Shown piece after piece: positions 1 to 9,476 of a stretch of DNA of 43,811 nt. The stretch comes from Rhodanobacter sp. 67-28. Its GTDB lineage: Bacteria > Pseudomonadota > Gammaproteobacteria > Xanthomonadales > Rhodanobacteraceae. The stretch is from NCBI GenBank assembly GCA_001898415.1, contig MKTU01000046.1:1-43811 (forward strand), read 5' to 3'. The notes under the pieces are model-generated. The model was given only the letters and a program-made list of their open reading frames with translations, had not been told where the DNA came from and searched no databases. The number at the start of each line of letters is the position of its first letter. Within the stretch, counting starts at the first letter, position 1. The position numbers and the translations under genes were made by a program.

Positions 1-509
1 CGATCATCGGCAACGGCATCTTCGGCCTGATGATGGACCTGGCCGGCTCGCCGATGCGCAAGCTCAACTGGCTGGCGCTGCACAAGTCGATCGGACTCAC
101 CGTGCTGGCGCTGGTGCTGTTGCGCATCGTGTGGCGCGCCTTCGACCGCCGCCCGCCGGACGAACCGATGCCGCGCTGGCAGGCGCTGGCGGCGCACGCG
201 ATGCATGCCGTGCTGTACGTGGTGATCCTGGCAATCCCGCTCAGCGGCTGGTGGTTCAACTCGGTCACCGGCAAGCCGCTGCAATGGTTCAAGCAGTTCA
301 ACCTGCCGGCGCTGGCGGAAAAGAACGACGCGCTGCGCCACTTCGCGCACGGCGTTCACGAGTACCTGTTCTGGTTTCTCGTCCTGCTGCTGCTGGCCCA
401 CGTCGGCGGCGCGCTGAAGCATCATGTGTTCGACCAGGACAACGTGCTGCGCCGGATGCTTCCGTTCGGCCGACTGCGCGCGAACCCGCCCGAAGGAGAC
501 CGCCGATGA
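1..509 (+). CDS. Cytochrome b561 family protein, 5' end outside window
   Basis: Membrane di-haem cytochrome b of the bacterial b561 (CybB) family, which passes electrons between quinol and periplasmic or membrane acceptors. The frame is open from base 3 with no stop upstream, so the gene begins before the window; the ATG at 30 lies inside it. Visible are three hydrophobic segments and paired histidines typical of haem ligation (LHKSIG, HAMHAVLY, HGVHEYLFW, HVGGALKHH). The C-terminus is short and basic. The stop overlaps the start of the next gene (ATGA, 506-509), so the two are translationally coupled. A b561 gene next to a YceI gene is a recurrent arrangement, and some proteins are natural fusions of the two; this supports the call. 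Electron partners cannot be read from sequence. Confidence 0.9.
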   Translation, partial: IIGNGIFGLMMDLAGSPMRKLNWLALHKSIGLTVLALVLLRIVWRAFDRRPPDEPMPRWQALAAHAMHAVLYVVILAIPLSGWWFNSVTGKPLQWFKQFNLPALAEKNDALRHFAHGVHEYLFWFLVLLLLAHVGGALKHHVFDQDNVLRRMLPFGRLRANPPEGDRR

Positions 510-1054
510 AACGCCTCGCCACTCTTCTGCTTGCCCTCGCCCTGCCCGGCCTGGCCGCCGCGGCGGACTACACCGTGCAGCCGGCGTCGAGCACGCTCGG
601 CTTCAGCAGCACCTTCCAGGGCGAAACGTTCCAGGGCCATTTCGGCCAGTGGAGCGCCGCGATCAGCTACGACCCGGCCAACCTGGCCGCATCGAAATTC
701 GACGTGACCGTGCACACGGCCAGCGTGCAGACCGGCGACAGCGACCGCGATTCGGCGCTGCCCGGCGAGGCGTTTTTCGACGTGGCGAAGTATCCCGATG
801 CCCATTTCGTCACCACCGGCTTCCGCAAGAGCGGCAACCAGGTAGTCGCCGACGGCACGCTCACCCTGCGCGGCGTGAGCAAGCCGGTGAGCCTGCAGGT
901 GAACTTCGCCCCGCAAGGGAGCGGCGCCACGCTGGACGTGAGCGGCACGGTGCAGCGGCTTGATTTCGGCGTGGGCTCGGGCGAGTACGCCGACACCTCG
1001 GTGATCGGTGCCGAGGTGAAGATCACCGCGCACCTGCAGTTGGCCGCGAAGTAG
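506..1054 (+). CDS. YceI family periplasmic lipid-binding protein
   Basis: A 182-residue secreted protein. The N-terminus (MKRLATLLLALALPGLAAAA) is a clear signal peptide with probable cleavage after AAA. The mature part reads as the YceI lipocalin-like barrel: YTVQPASSTLGF at the start, then F-Q-G-H-F-G, the family-typical SxRDSALPGEAFFDVAKYP stretch, and TLTLRGVSKPV near the end. YceI proteins bind polyisoprenoid or fatty amide ligands, and several sit beside cytochrome b561 genes, as here. The ATG at 506 is chosen because an AGGAGA-like Shine-Dalgarno sequence lies at 494-499 and the start overlaps the b561 stop by four bases. A longer reading frame from 131 is only open frame inside the upstream gene. 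A second YceI gene is at 6255. Confidence 0.93.
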   Translation: MKRLATLLLALALPGLAAAADYTVQPASSTLGFSSTFQGETFQGHFGQWSAAISYDPANLAASKFDVTVHTASVQTGDSDRDSALPGEAFFDVAKYPDAHFVTTGFRKSGNQVVADGTLTLRGVSKPVSLQVNFAPQGSGATLDVSGTVQRLDFGVGSGEYADTSVIGAEVKITAHLQLAAK

Positions 1055-1062
1055 ACCCCTCG

Positions 1063-2424
1063 ATGAGCGACGCGTCCTGGTGGCGGCGCCTGCGCAGCCG
1101 GCTCCGGCACGAACCGGCGCGCGGGACCGCACCCACCGCACGCGTCGATGACGGTTCCAGCCGCGTCGCCGACAGCCTGCGCAGCCTGCTCGACGACCCG
1201 GCGATCCCGCCTTCGGTGCGCAGCGAGCTGGCCGGCGAATTCCGCCGCATCGAAAGCATGCTGGCCCGGCTCGAACGCGGCGAGCTGCACGTGGCGGTGT
1301 TCGGTCGCGTCTCCGCCGGCAAGTCGGCGCTGGGCAACGCCCTGCTCGGGCGCGAGGCGTTCCGCGTCGGCGTCCTGCACGGCACCACCACGGACGCCGA
1401 ACACGCCGTGCTCGACGAGGCGCAGCACGACGGCCTGGTGCTGATCGACACGCCCGGCATCAACGAGCTCGACGGCGAGGCGCGCGAGAAGCTGGCGTTC
1501 GACGTCGCCGAGGTCAGCGACCTGGTGATCTTCGTCTGCGACGGCGACCTCACCCGCGAGGAACTCGACGCGCTGAAGACGCTGGCCGCCACCCAGCGTC
1601 CGCTGCTGCTGGCGCTGAACAAGGCCGATCGCTACGGCGCCGACGAACGCGACGGCCTGCTCGACCACCTGCGCCAGCGCACCGCCGGCCTCGTCCGCAC
1701 CGAGGACGTGCTGGCCGTCGCCGCGCACCCGACCCCGCAGCGTGTGGTGGAAGTCGACGCGCGCGGCCAGGAGCACGTCCACGAACAACCCCGCGTGGCG
1801 GATGTCGCGGTGCTGCGCGAACGCCTGCTGGCGATCGCCGCACGCGAAGGCAAGGCGCTCTCGGCGATCAATGCCGGCCTCTACGCCGGCCGCCTCACCG
1901 ACCAGGTCAGCGCGCGCATCGCGCAGACCCGCAAGGCCGTGGCGGCGAAACTGATCCACAACTACTGCATCGCCAAGGGCGTCGCCGTGGCGCTCAACCC
2001 GATCCCGGTGGCCGACCTGCTCGCCGCCGCCGGGCTGGACGCGGCGATGGTGGTGCAGCTCTCGCGCATCTACGGCCTGCCGCTGACCCGCGCCGAGTCC
2101 GGCCGGCTGGTGGCGGTGATCTCGGCGCAGCTGGCCGCACTGATGGGCGCGATCTGGGGCATGCAACTGGTCGCCTCCGCACTGAAGGGCATCAGTGCCG
2201 GCCTCTCCGTGGTGGTCACCGCCGCCGCGCAGGGCGCGCTGGGCTGGTATGCCACCGTGCTGATCGGCCGCGCCGCCGAACGCTACCTGGTCGGCGGCAA
2301 GTCCTGGGGCGAAGCCGGCGCCAAGCGCGCCGTCGCCGATGTCGTCGCCAGCCTGGATCGCGATTCGATCCTGCGCGAGGCGCGCGAGGAAATCCTCAAG
2401 CGGTTGAAGTCGCGCTCCCGCTGA
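1063..2424 (+). CDS. Era-like GTPase with C-terminal DUF697 membrane domain
   Basis: A 453-residue P-loop GTPase. The G1 motif GRVSAGKS is at about residues 81-88, the G3 motif DTPG at 129-132, and the G4 motif NKAD at 186-189, so nucleotide binding looks intact. After about residue 290 the protein turns hydrophobic and alanine/glycine-rich, matching the DUF697 (YcjF-like) domain that anchors such GTPases in the inner membrane. Cellular function is unknown; relatives are linked to envelope stress in enterobacteria. It starts 8 bases after the YceI stop and probably belongs to the same transcription unit as b561 and YceI. No clear Shine-Dalgarno is present immediately upstream. The next gene is on the opposite strand, beyond a pair of REP elements. 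Confidence 0.85.
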   Translation: MSDASWWRRLRSRLRHEPARGTAPTARVDDGSSRVADSLRSLLDDPAIPPSVRSELAGEFRRIESMLARLERGELHVAVFGRVSAGKSALGNALLGREAFRVGVLHGTTTDAEHAVLDEAQHDGLVLIDTPGINELDGEAREKLAFDVAEVSDLVIFVCDGDLTREELDALKTLAATQRPLLLALNKADRYGADERDGLLDHLRQRTAGLVRTEDVLAVAAHPTPQRVVEVDARGQEHVHEQPRVADVAVLRERLLAIAAREGKALSAINAGLYAGRLTDQVSARIAQTRKAVAAKLIHNYCIAKGVAVALNPIPVADLLAAAGLDAAMVVQLSRIYGLPLTRAESGRLVAVISAQLAALMGAIWGMQLVASALKGISAGLSVVVTAAAQGALGWYATVLIGRAAERYLVGGKSWGEAGAKRAVADVVASLDRDSILREAREEILKRLKSRSR

Positions 2425-2453
2425 TCGCAACAACGGGACACCCTACGGACCGC

Positions 2454-2529
2454 GTAGGGCGGGCACTGCCCGCCGCCCTTGCCCAACCTTGCACCCTGTC
2501 GAAAAGCCGGCGGGCGGTGCCCGCCCTAC
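2454..2529. repeat. Inverted pair of GTAG-type REP elements (family A)
   Basis: Two 21-base REP units face each other: one forward at 2454-2474 (GTAGGGCGGGC...GCCCGCC) and one reverse at 2509-2529. They differ at one base of the loop region. Each is itself a hairpin with a GTAG foot, the tetranucleotide typical of REP elements mobilised by RAYT (TnpA-REP) proteins. The inverted pair forms a REPIN/BIME-like unit. The TAG of the reverse unit is the stop codon of the minus-strand gene at 2526-2759. Other copies lie at 10701-10759 (pair) and 12070-12090 (single). Confidence 0.85.
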
Positions 2530-2759
2530 GGCAGACCCAGGAACGCGCGCACCGCCGCGGCGTCGAACGGCCAATCCAGCTCGCGCCCGTCGCGCGCATC
2601 GCGCAATACCGGCACGCGGGTGCCATAGCGCTGCTCGAGCTCAGGCGAATCGTCCACCCACTCGCTGTCGAAATCCGGCGCGCGCCCCTCGGCCATCACG
2701 GCGAGGGCCTTGTCGCACAGGTGGCAGTAATCGCGCTGGTAGAGGATGAGGTCGGACAT
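2526..2759 (-). CDS. Glutaredoxin-like (DUF836) thiol protein
   Basis: A 77-residue small thioredoxin-fold protein. The redox motif YCHLC (CxxC) sits at about residues 11-15, immediately after the first beta strand (LILYQRD), and a cis-proline context (TRVPVLR) follows at about residue 50; both are hallmarks of the glutaredoxin-like DUF836 family. Likely cytoplasmic thiol-disulfide exchange; substrate unknown. The ATG at 2759 matches the start of the family. It is divergent from sdaA with a 67-base gap. The reading frame ends exactly in the GTAG foot of a REP element (TAG at 2526-2528), so either the element inserted at the native stop or it supplied a new one. Confidence 0.85.
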   Translation of the reverse strand: MSDLILYQRDYCHLCDKALAVMAEGRAPDFDSEWVDDSPELEQRYGTRVPVLRDARDGRELDWPFDAAAVRAFLGLP

Positions 2760-2787
2760 GCTGCTGCGAATGGATCGGGGCGCCGCG

Positions 2788-2793
2788 TAGAAT
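2788..2793 (+). promoter_or_regulatory. Probable -10 box of sdaA
   Basis: TAGAAT lies in the 67-base divergent gap, 33 bases before the sdaA start. It matches the sigma-70 -10 consensus at five of six positions. I see no convincing -35 box at the expected distance. Confidence 0.4.
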
Positions 2794-2826
2794 AGCTGGT
2801 TCAATCCTTCACCTCGCAGCGCATCC

Positions 2827-4209
<1,383 letters not shown>

Positions 4210-4219
4210 GCCGCCCCCT

Positions 4220-4340
4220 GTAGGAGCCCGCTCGCGGGCGATGCCTACCTTGCAATGCTGAGCCTCAGCCGCAGGAGCCCGCTCGCGGGCGATGCTCTTG
4301 TCGAACTATGGAAAAGCATCGCCTGCGAGCGGGCTCCTGC
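4220..4340. repeat. Three copies of a second REP family (family B)
   Basis: Three 25-base hairpin units: forward at 4220-4244 and 4271-4295, reverse at 4316-4340. The core is AGGAGCCCGCTCGCGGG followed by CGATGC. The first copy starts with GTAG and the others with GCAG. Copies two and three form an inverted pair 20 bases apart. They fill the sdaA-permease gap and could act as an mRNA-stabilising or partial termination structure. Confidence 0.85.
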
Positions 4341-4446
4341 GGGTGGGGCTTGACCCGGGGTGACTTCTGCGGGGTGACATGGGGCGGTCAATTCTGCAAC
4401 CATCGGCCCCTTCACGGCGCGCTTCGCGCCGCTACGGGAACCTCGC

Positions 4447-6111
4447 ATGACCCAAGAACGCGCGATCCGCCGCGATGTCGGCCCGTTCGCCCTGATGCTT
4501 ACCGGCCTGGGCTCGATCATCGGCTCGGGCTGGTTGTTCGGCGCATGGCGCGCGGCGCAGATCGCAGGACCGGGGGCGATCTGGGCGTGGGTGATCGGCG
4601 CGGTGGTCATCATGGCGATCGCGCTGACCTACGCCGAGTTGGGCGCGATGTTTCCCGAATCCGGCGGCATGGTGCGCTACGGGCACTACTCGCACGGCTC
4701 GCTGGTCGGCTTCATCGCGGCGTGGGCGAACTGGATCGCGATCGTCTCGGTGATCTCGGTCGAAGCGGAAGCGTCGGCGCAGTACATGTCGTCGTGGAAG
4801 TGGGATTGGGCGAAGGATCTCTATCACCAGGTTCCTGGCAGCCATGGCGAGCTGAGCACCACCGGCCTGCTGATCGCCGCAGCGCTGGTGATCGTGTACT
4901 TCCTGTTCAACTTCTGGAGCGTGAAACTGTTCGCGCGCTCCAACACCGCGATCACGCTGTTCAAGCTGGTGATCCCCGCGCTCACCGCGGTGCTGCTGAT
5001 GATGAGCGGCTTCCATCCGGAGAACTTCTCCGTCGGCATCCACGGCGAACTGCACAAGACGGACTTCCCCTCGATCCTCACCGCGGTGGCGATCGCCGGC
5101 ATCGTGTTCAGCTTCAACGGTTTCCAGAGCCCGGTGAACCTGGCCGGCGAGGCACGCAACCCCGGCCGCAGCATCCCGTTCGCGATCGTCTGCGCGATCG
5201 CGCTGGCCACGATCGTCTACGTGCTGCTGCAGGTCGCGTTCATCGGCGCGGTGCCGCGCGAGATGCTGGCCAACGTGGGCTGGCACGGCATCGACTTCTC
5301 ATCGCCGTTCGCGGATCTCGCGATCATCCTCGGCCTGCAATGGCTGGCCACGCTGCTGTTCATCGACGCGGTGATCAGCCCCAGCGGCACCGGCATGACC
5401 TACACCGCCACCACCGCGCGCATGCTGTATGGCATGGAGCGCAACGGCACCTTGCCGAAGATCCTCGGTACCGTGCATCCGAAGTGGGGCGTGCCGCGGC
5501 CTGCGATGTGGGTGAACCTGGCGGTGTCGTTCCTGTTCCTGTTCTTCTTCCGCGGCTGGGGCGCACTGGCGGCGGTGATCTCGGTGGCCACGATCATCTC
5601 CTACCTCACCGGCCCGGTCAGCGTGATGACCTTGCGCCGCACCGCGCCGGAATTGAATCGCCCGTTCCGGCTGGCCGGCCTGCCGGTACTCGCCGGGGTT
5701 GCCTTCATCATGTCCACCGAGTTGCTGTACTGGGCGAAGTGGCCGCTGACCGGCGAGATCATCGTGCTGATGGTGGTCGCGTTGCCGGTGTACTTCTACT
5801 ACCAGGCCAAGGCCGGCTGGCATGATTTCGGTCGGCAGATGAAGGGCGCCTGGTGGCTGGTCTGCTACCTGCCCACGCTGGCGCTGGTGTCGTGGGCCGG
5901 CAGCCCGATGTTCGGCGGCAAGGGCTACCTCGCCTACGGCTGGGATCTGGCGCTGGTGGCGGTGATCGGCCTGGCGTTCTATCTGTGGGGCGTGAAATCC
6001 GGCTGGCGCACGCCGTCGGTGGAAGCGATCCGGATCGAGGCGCACGAGCATCCGGGCGAACTGCAGGTGCCGCCGGACGAAGAGAGCGCCGAGCGCATCA
6101 CCGGGCACTGA
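4447..6111 (+). CDS. APC family amino-acid permease
   Basis: A 554-residue inner-membrane transporter of the amino acid-polyamine-organocation superfamily. The first helix carries the unwound motif GLGSIIGSGWLFG (about residues 18-30), which binds the substrate backbone in this family. About twelve hydrophobic segments follow, and the N-terminal half contains FPESGGMVRYGHYSHG, typical of aspartate:proton symporter-like members. The C-terminal tail of about 40 residues is hydrophilic and acidic. Substrate is not readable from sequence; adjacency to serine dehydratase makes amino-acid uptake for catabolism plausible. The ATG at 4447 follows a short GC-rich hairpin (about 4413-4432). A strong intrinsic terminator follows at 6131-6159. 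Confidence 0.9.
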   Translation: MTQERAIRRDVGPFALMLTGLGSIIGSGWLFGAWRAAQIAGPGAIWAWVIGAVVIMAIALTYAELGAMFPESGGMVRYGHYSHGSLVGFIAAWANWIAIVSVISVEAEASAQYMSSWKWDWAKDLYHQVPGSHGELSTTGLLIAAALVIVYFLFNFWSVKLFARSNTAITLFKLVIPALTAVLLMMSGFHPENFSVGIHGELHKTDFPSILTAVAIAGIVFSFNGFQSPVNLAGEARNPGRSIPFAIVCAIALATIVYVLLQVAFIGAVPREMLANVGWHGIDFSSPFADLAIILGLQWLATLLFIDAVISPSGTGMTYTATTARMLYGMERNGTLPKILGTVHPKWGVPRPAMWVNLAVSFLFLFFFRGWGALAAVISVATIISYLTGPVSVMTLRRTAPELNRPFRLAGLPVLAGVAFIMSTELLYWAKWPLTGEIIVLMVVALPVYFYYQAKAGWHDFGRQMKGAWWLVCYLPTLALVSWAGSPMFGGKGYLAYGWDLALVAVIGLAFYLWGVKSGWRTPSVEAIRIEAHEHPGELQVPPDEESAERITGH

Positions 6112-6130
6112 GCGACGGTACGGGCAAGGG

Positions 6131-6159
6131 AAACGCGCGGCCCTGATGCCGCGCGTTTT
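6131..6159 (+). terminator. Intrinsic terminator after the permease gene
   Basis: A perfect 11-bp stem (AAACGCGCGGC / GCCGCGCGTTT) with a six-base loop (CCTGAT) lies 20 bases after the permease stop. The stem ends in TTT followed by TC, so the T tract is short and partly paired. The flanking A tract on the left arm would also allow function on the opposite strand. Confidence 0.75.
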
Positions 6160-6254
6160 CGTTGGTGTAGCCAACGATGTCGAAAGTGGATCGGTTGATT
6201 CGTCGCCCTGGCACGCAGCCACTTCGGGTTGCACGCCACCCCACGGAGTCGACC

Positions 6255-6851
6255 ATGCCATCCACCATCCGCAACCTGATCAGCACGCTCGGTGCGCTGT
6301 CCCTGCTCTTTCTGGCCACTGGCGCCAGTGCCGCCGCGGTGACGTACCGCATCGATCCGGCTCACACCTACCCGAGCTTCGAGGCCGACCACATGGGCGG
6401 GCTGTCGCGGTGGCGCGGCAAGTTCAACCACAGCAGCGGCACGATCACGTTGGACAAGGTCGCCGGCACCGGCACGGTCGACGTCACCGTGGACATGCAC
6501 AGCGCCGATTTCGGCCAGGACGCGTTGAACAAGAGTGCGCAAGGCAAGGAGCTGTTCGAATCGGACAAGTACCCGACGGCGCATTACGCCGGCAAGCTCG
6601 CCGGCTTCGTCGACGGCGCGCCGACCGAAGTGGTGGGCAGGCTGACCCTGCACGGCATCACCCGCCCGCTGACGCTGAAGATCGACAGCTTCAAATGCAT
6701 GCCGCACCCGGTGTTCAAGCGCGAGGTCTGCGGCGCCGATGCGCTGGCCACGTTCAAGCGCGACGCGTTCGGCATGGATGCCGGCAAGGACTACGGCTTC
6801 AGCATGGACGTGACCTTGCGCATCCAGGTCGAGGCGATCCAGGCACCGTAG
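6255..6851 (+). CDS. YceI family periplasmic protein (second copy)
   Basis: A 198-residue secreted YceI protein. The signal peptide runs to about residue 25 ([14 protein letters not shown]). The mature sequence starts [21 protein letters not shown], then shows [29 protein letters not shown] and [13 protein letters not shown], all typical YceI positions. Two cysteines ([13 protein letters not shown]) may form a disulfide, a feature seen in a YceI subgroup. Start at 6255 is preferred because ACGGAG lies about six bases upstream; an in-frame ATG at 6177 would add 26 residues before the signal peptide. It differs clearly from the YceI at 506, so the two are old paralogues. The family suggests isoprenoid or lipid ligand binding. 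Confidence 0.92.
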   Translation: MPSTIRNLISTLGALSLLFLATGASAAAVTYRIDPAHTYPSFEADHMGGLSRWRGKFNHSSGTITLDKVAGTGTVDVTVDMHSADFGQDALNKSAQGKELFESDKYPTAHYAGKLAGFVDGAPTEVVGRLTLHGITRPLTLKIDSFKCMPHPVFKREVCGADALATFKRDAFGMDAGKDYGFSMDVTLRIQVEAIQAP

Positions 6852-6937
6852 CCGGGGTCATGCGACCGTGACATTCCCTCACGCCGGACCGCTGCACGGC
6901 CCGGCCTTCGATTGACGACGAATCCCGGAGACCCGCG

Positions 6938-8371
6938 ATGACTGTTTCCACCTCGGCCCGGCACGACTGGCTGGCGTTTTACGTGCTCTGCATGGGCGTG
7001 CTGATGATCGTGCTGGACACCACGATCGTGAACGTTGCCCTGCCCTCGATCAAGGCCGATCTCGGCTTCTCCGAAACCGCGCTCGCCTGGGTGGTCAACG
7101 CCTACATGCTCACTTACGGCGGTTTCCTGCTGCTGGCCGGACGACTGGGCGACCTGCTCGGGCACCGCCGCGTATTCCTGCTCGGACTCGCCGCGTTCAC
7201 CGCGGCCTCGCTGCTGTGCGGCCTGGCCACGTCGCAACCGGTGCTGGTCGCTGCGCGCGCCGCGCAGGGTGTGGGCGGCGCGGTGGTGTCGGCGGTCGCG
7301 CTGTCGCTGATCATGGATCTGTTCACCGCCCCGGCCGACCGCGCCCGTGCCATGGGCATCTACGGGTTCGTCTGCGCCGGTGGCGGCAGTGTCGGCGTGT
7401 TGCTCGGCGGCGTGCTCACCAGCACGCTGAGCTGGCACTGGATCTTTTTGGTGAACCTGCCGATCGGGGTGCTGGTGGCACTGGCCACACTGCGGCTGGT
7501 GCCCGCCACGCGCAAACCGTTCGAAGGCCGGCTGGACGTGGCCGGCGCCGCCAGCGTGACGCTGGCCCTGACGCTGGCGATCTATGCCGTGGTTCACGGC
7601 AACGAGGCCGGCTGGACGTCACCGGCCACGCTGGGCGTGCTGGCTGCGGCGCTGGCGCTGCTGGCCGGCTTCGTCACCATCGAGGCGCGCATCCGGGCGC
7701 CGCTGATCCCGCTGGGATTGTTCCGCCACCGCAACCTCAGCGTGGCGAGCCTGATCGGCGTGCTCTGGTGCGCCGCGATGTTCGCCTGGTTCTTCCTCTC
7801 GGCGCTGTACATGCAGCAGGTGCTGGGCTACGACCCGTTCCACGTGGGGCTGGCTTTCCTGCCTGCGAACCTCGTGATGGCCGCCTGCTCGGTCGGCCTG
7901 TCGGCGCGGCTGGTGATGCGCTTCGGCATCCGCCTGCCGCTGGCTGCCGGCCTGGCCATGGCGGCGACGGGGTTGGCGCTGTTTGCGCGCGCGCCGCTGG
8001 ACGGACAGTTCACGGTCGACGTGCTGCCGGCGATGATGCTGTTGGGCCTGGGTGCCGGCATCGCGTTCAACCCGGTACTGCTGGCGGCGATGGGCGACGT
8101 CGCGCCGGACCAGTCCGGGCTGGCCTCGGGAGTGGTCAACACGGCCTTCATGATGGGCGGCGCGCTGGGTCTGGCGGTGCTCGCCAGCCTTGCCGCCGCC
8201 AGGACGAGCATCCTGACCGACGCCGGAGCCGACACGCTGGCGGCCCTCAACGGGGGATATCACGTGGCATTCCTGGCGGGCGCATGCGCGGCCGCGGCCG
8301 CCGCGCTGGCTGGCGCCCTGCTGTTGCGGCCGCAGGGCAGCGCCCACGCCGCCGCTGCCGCCAGCCACTGA
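6938..8371 (+). CDS. MFS exporter, DHA2 (EmrB/QacA-like, 14 TM) family
   Basis: A 477-residue major facilitator protein. It shows the DHA2 signature LDTTIVNVALPSI at about residue 28, and motif A (GRLGDLLGHRRVF) between helices 2 and 3. Motif C-like glycine-rich sequence occurs in helix 5 (GFVCAGGGSVGVLLGG). The number and spacing of hydrophobic stretches fit 14 helices, the drug:proton antiporter layout. Substrate unknown; members export drugs, biocides or metabolites. There is no adjacent membrane-fusion protein gene, so it probably works alone in the inner membrane. A GGAGA Shine-Dalgarno lies about six bases upstream of the ATG. It converges with the homoserine dehydrogenase gene, with 16 bases between stops. 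Confidence 0.9.
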   Translation: MTVSTSARHDWLAFYVLCMGVLMIVLDTTIVNVALPSIKADLGFSETALAWVVNAYMLTYGGFLLLAGRLGDLLGHRRVFLLGLAAFTAASLLCGLATSQPVLVAARAAQGVGGAVVSAVALSLIMDLFTAPADRARAMGIYGFVCAGGGSVGVLLGGVLTSTLSWHWIFLVNLPIGVLVALATLRLVPATRKPFEGRLDVAGAASVTLALTLAIYAVVHGNEAGWTSPATLGVLAAALALLAGFVTIEARIRAPLIPLGLFRHRNLSVASLIGVLWCAAMFAWFFLSALYMQQVLGYDPFHVGLAFLPANLVMAACSVGLSARLVMRFGIRLPLAAGLAMAATGLALFARAPLDGQFTVDVLPAMMLLGLGAGIAFNPVLLAAMGDVAPDQSGLASGVVNTAFMMGGALGLAVLASLAAARTSILTDAGADTLAALNGGYHVAFLAGACAAAAAALAGALLLRPQGSAHAAAAASH

Positions 8372-8387
8372 GTCCCGCCTCGGCCGC

Positions 8388-9476
8388 TCAGCCGCGGGTC
8401 AGCGCGAGCACGTCGCCCAGCAAGGCTTGCGCCGTCACCTCCGGCCCGGCGCCCGGGCCCTGGATCACCAGCGGCTGGGTGTTGTAGCGGGTGGTGGTGA
8501 GGGCGAACTGGTTGTCGGTGCCGTACAGGCGCGCGGCCGGATGGGTCAGCGGCACTTCGGCCAGGCCCACGCGAGCCAGGCCGCGCTGGTTGAGTCGGGC
8601 GAGGAAGCGCAGCACGCAACCGCGCGAGGCGGCGGCCGCGTGACGCGCGGCGAGCGGCGCATCCAGCTCGCCCAGTCGCGCCAGGAACGTGTCGGCATCG
8701 AGCGCACGCAGCGCCTCGGGCACCAGGCCTTCCACCTGCACCTCGTCGCTGCCCAGCGAGAAGCCGGCGTTGCGCGCGAGGATCAGCAGCTTGCGCGCCA
8801 CGTCCTCGCCGGACAGGTCCGAGCGTGGATCGGGCTCGGTGTAGCCCAGCCGACGCGCCTCGCGCAGCAGCTCGGAAAACGGCCGGCTGCCGTCGTACTG
8901 GTTGAACAACCACGACAGCGAGCCGGAGAACACGCCCTCCAGCGTGAGCAGGTGATCGCCGCATGCGCGCAGCCGACGCAGCGTGGACAGCACCGGCAGG
9001 CCCGCGCCGACCGTCGCCGAATCACCATAACTGCCGCCACTGCCCAGCGCCGCCTGCAGCGCGCGCCAGCCGGAGAGTTCACCGCCGGCCAGCGCCTTGT
9101 TCGCGGTGACCACGTGGTAGCCGTGCGCCAGCCACTCGGCGTGGCGCGCGGCCAGCGTCGCGCTGGCGGTGGCGTCGACGATCACTTTCGTCGCCGCCTC
9201 GCTGGCGTCCAGTGCTGCGAGCAGGCTGGCGTTGTCGCGCGGCGCGCCGTGCTGGTTGAGCTGCTCGCGCAGGCCGCGCCGGGCCAGCCGGTCCGGATCG
9301 GTCTGCTGGCGCCGCGAGTTCGCCGCACCGACCAGGCGCAGCGAACGGGCCGCGTCGGTGTTGAGCAGCTTCAGCAAGGCACCACCCACCACGCCGGTGC
9401 CGAGCAGCACGATCGCCGTGGTCGACGCCGCCGCGCCGCGCGCGTGGAGCGCGCGCTCGGCCAGCACCGCGCTCAT
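8388..9476 (-). CDS. hom: Homoserine dehydrogenase (monofunctional)
   Basis: NAD(P)-dependent reduction of aspartate semialdehyde to homoserine, the branch point to methionine and threonine. The 362-residue protein has a Rossmann start (VLLGTGVVGGALL, about residues 24-36), the VVTANKALAGGE catalytic-domain motif, and the substrate-binding EGVFSGSLSWLFN and YTEPDPRSDLSGEDVARK stretches. There is no aspartokinase half and no ACT domain, so it resembles the C-terminal part of ThrA/MetL standing alone; feedback control must differ from the fused enzymes. The ATG at 9476 overlaps the metB stop by four bases (ATGA on the minus strand), giving translational coupling. It is the last gene of the metX-metB-hom operon. 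Longer open frames upstream are shadows of metB. Confidence 0.93.
   Translation of the reverse strand: MSAVLAERALHARGAAASTTAIVLLGTGVVGGALLKLLNTDAARSLRLVGAANSRRQQTDPDRLARRGLREQLNQHGAPRDNASLLAALDASEAATKVIVDATASATLAARHAEWLAHGYHVVTANKALAGGELSGWRALQAALGSGGSYGDSATVGAGLPVLSTLRRLRACGDHLLTLEGVFSGSLSWLFNQYDGSRPFSELLREARRLGYTEPDPRSDLSGEDVARKLLILARNAGFSLGSDEVQVEGLVPEALRALDADTFLARLGELDAPLAARHAAAASRGCVLRFLARLNQRGLARVGLAEVPLTHPAARLYGTDNQFALTTTRYNTQPLVIQGPGAGPEVTAQALLGDVLALTRG

Noticed and set aside
667..2433. 588-codon minus-strand open frame over YceI and the GTPase gene
   Set aside because: Antisense shadow in high-GC DNA; low-complexity composition with no family motifs, while the plus-strand genes have clear domains.
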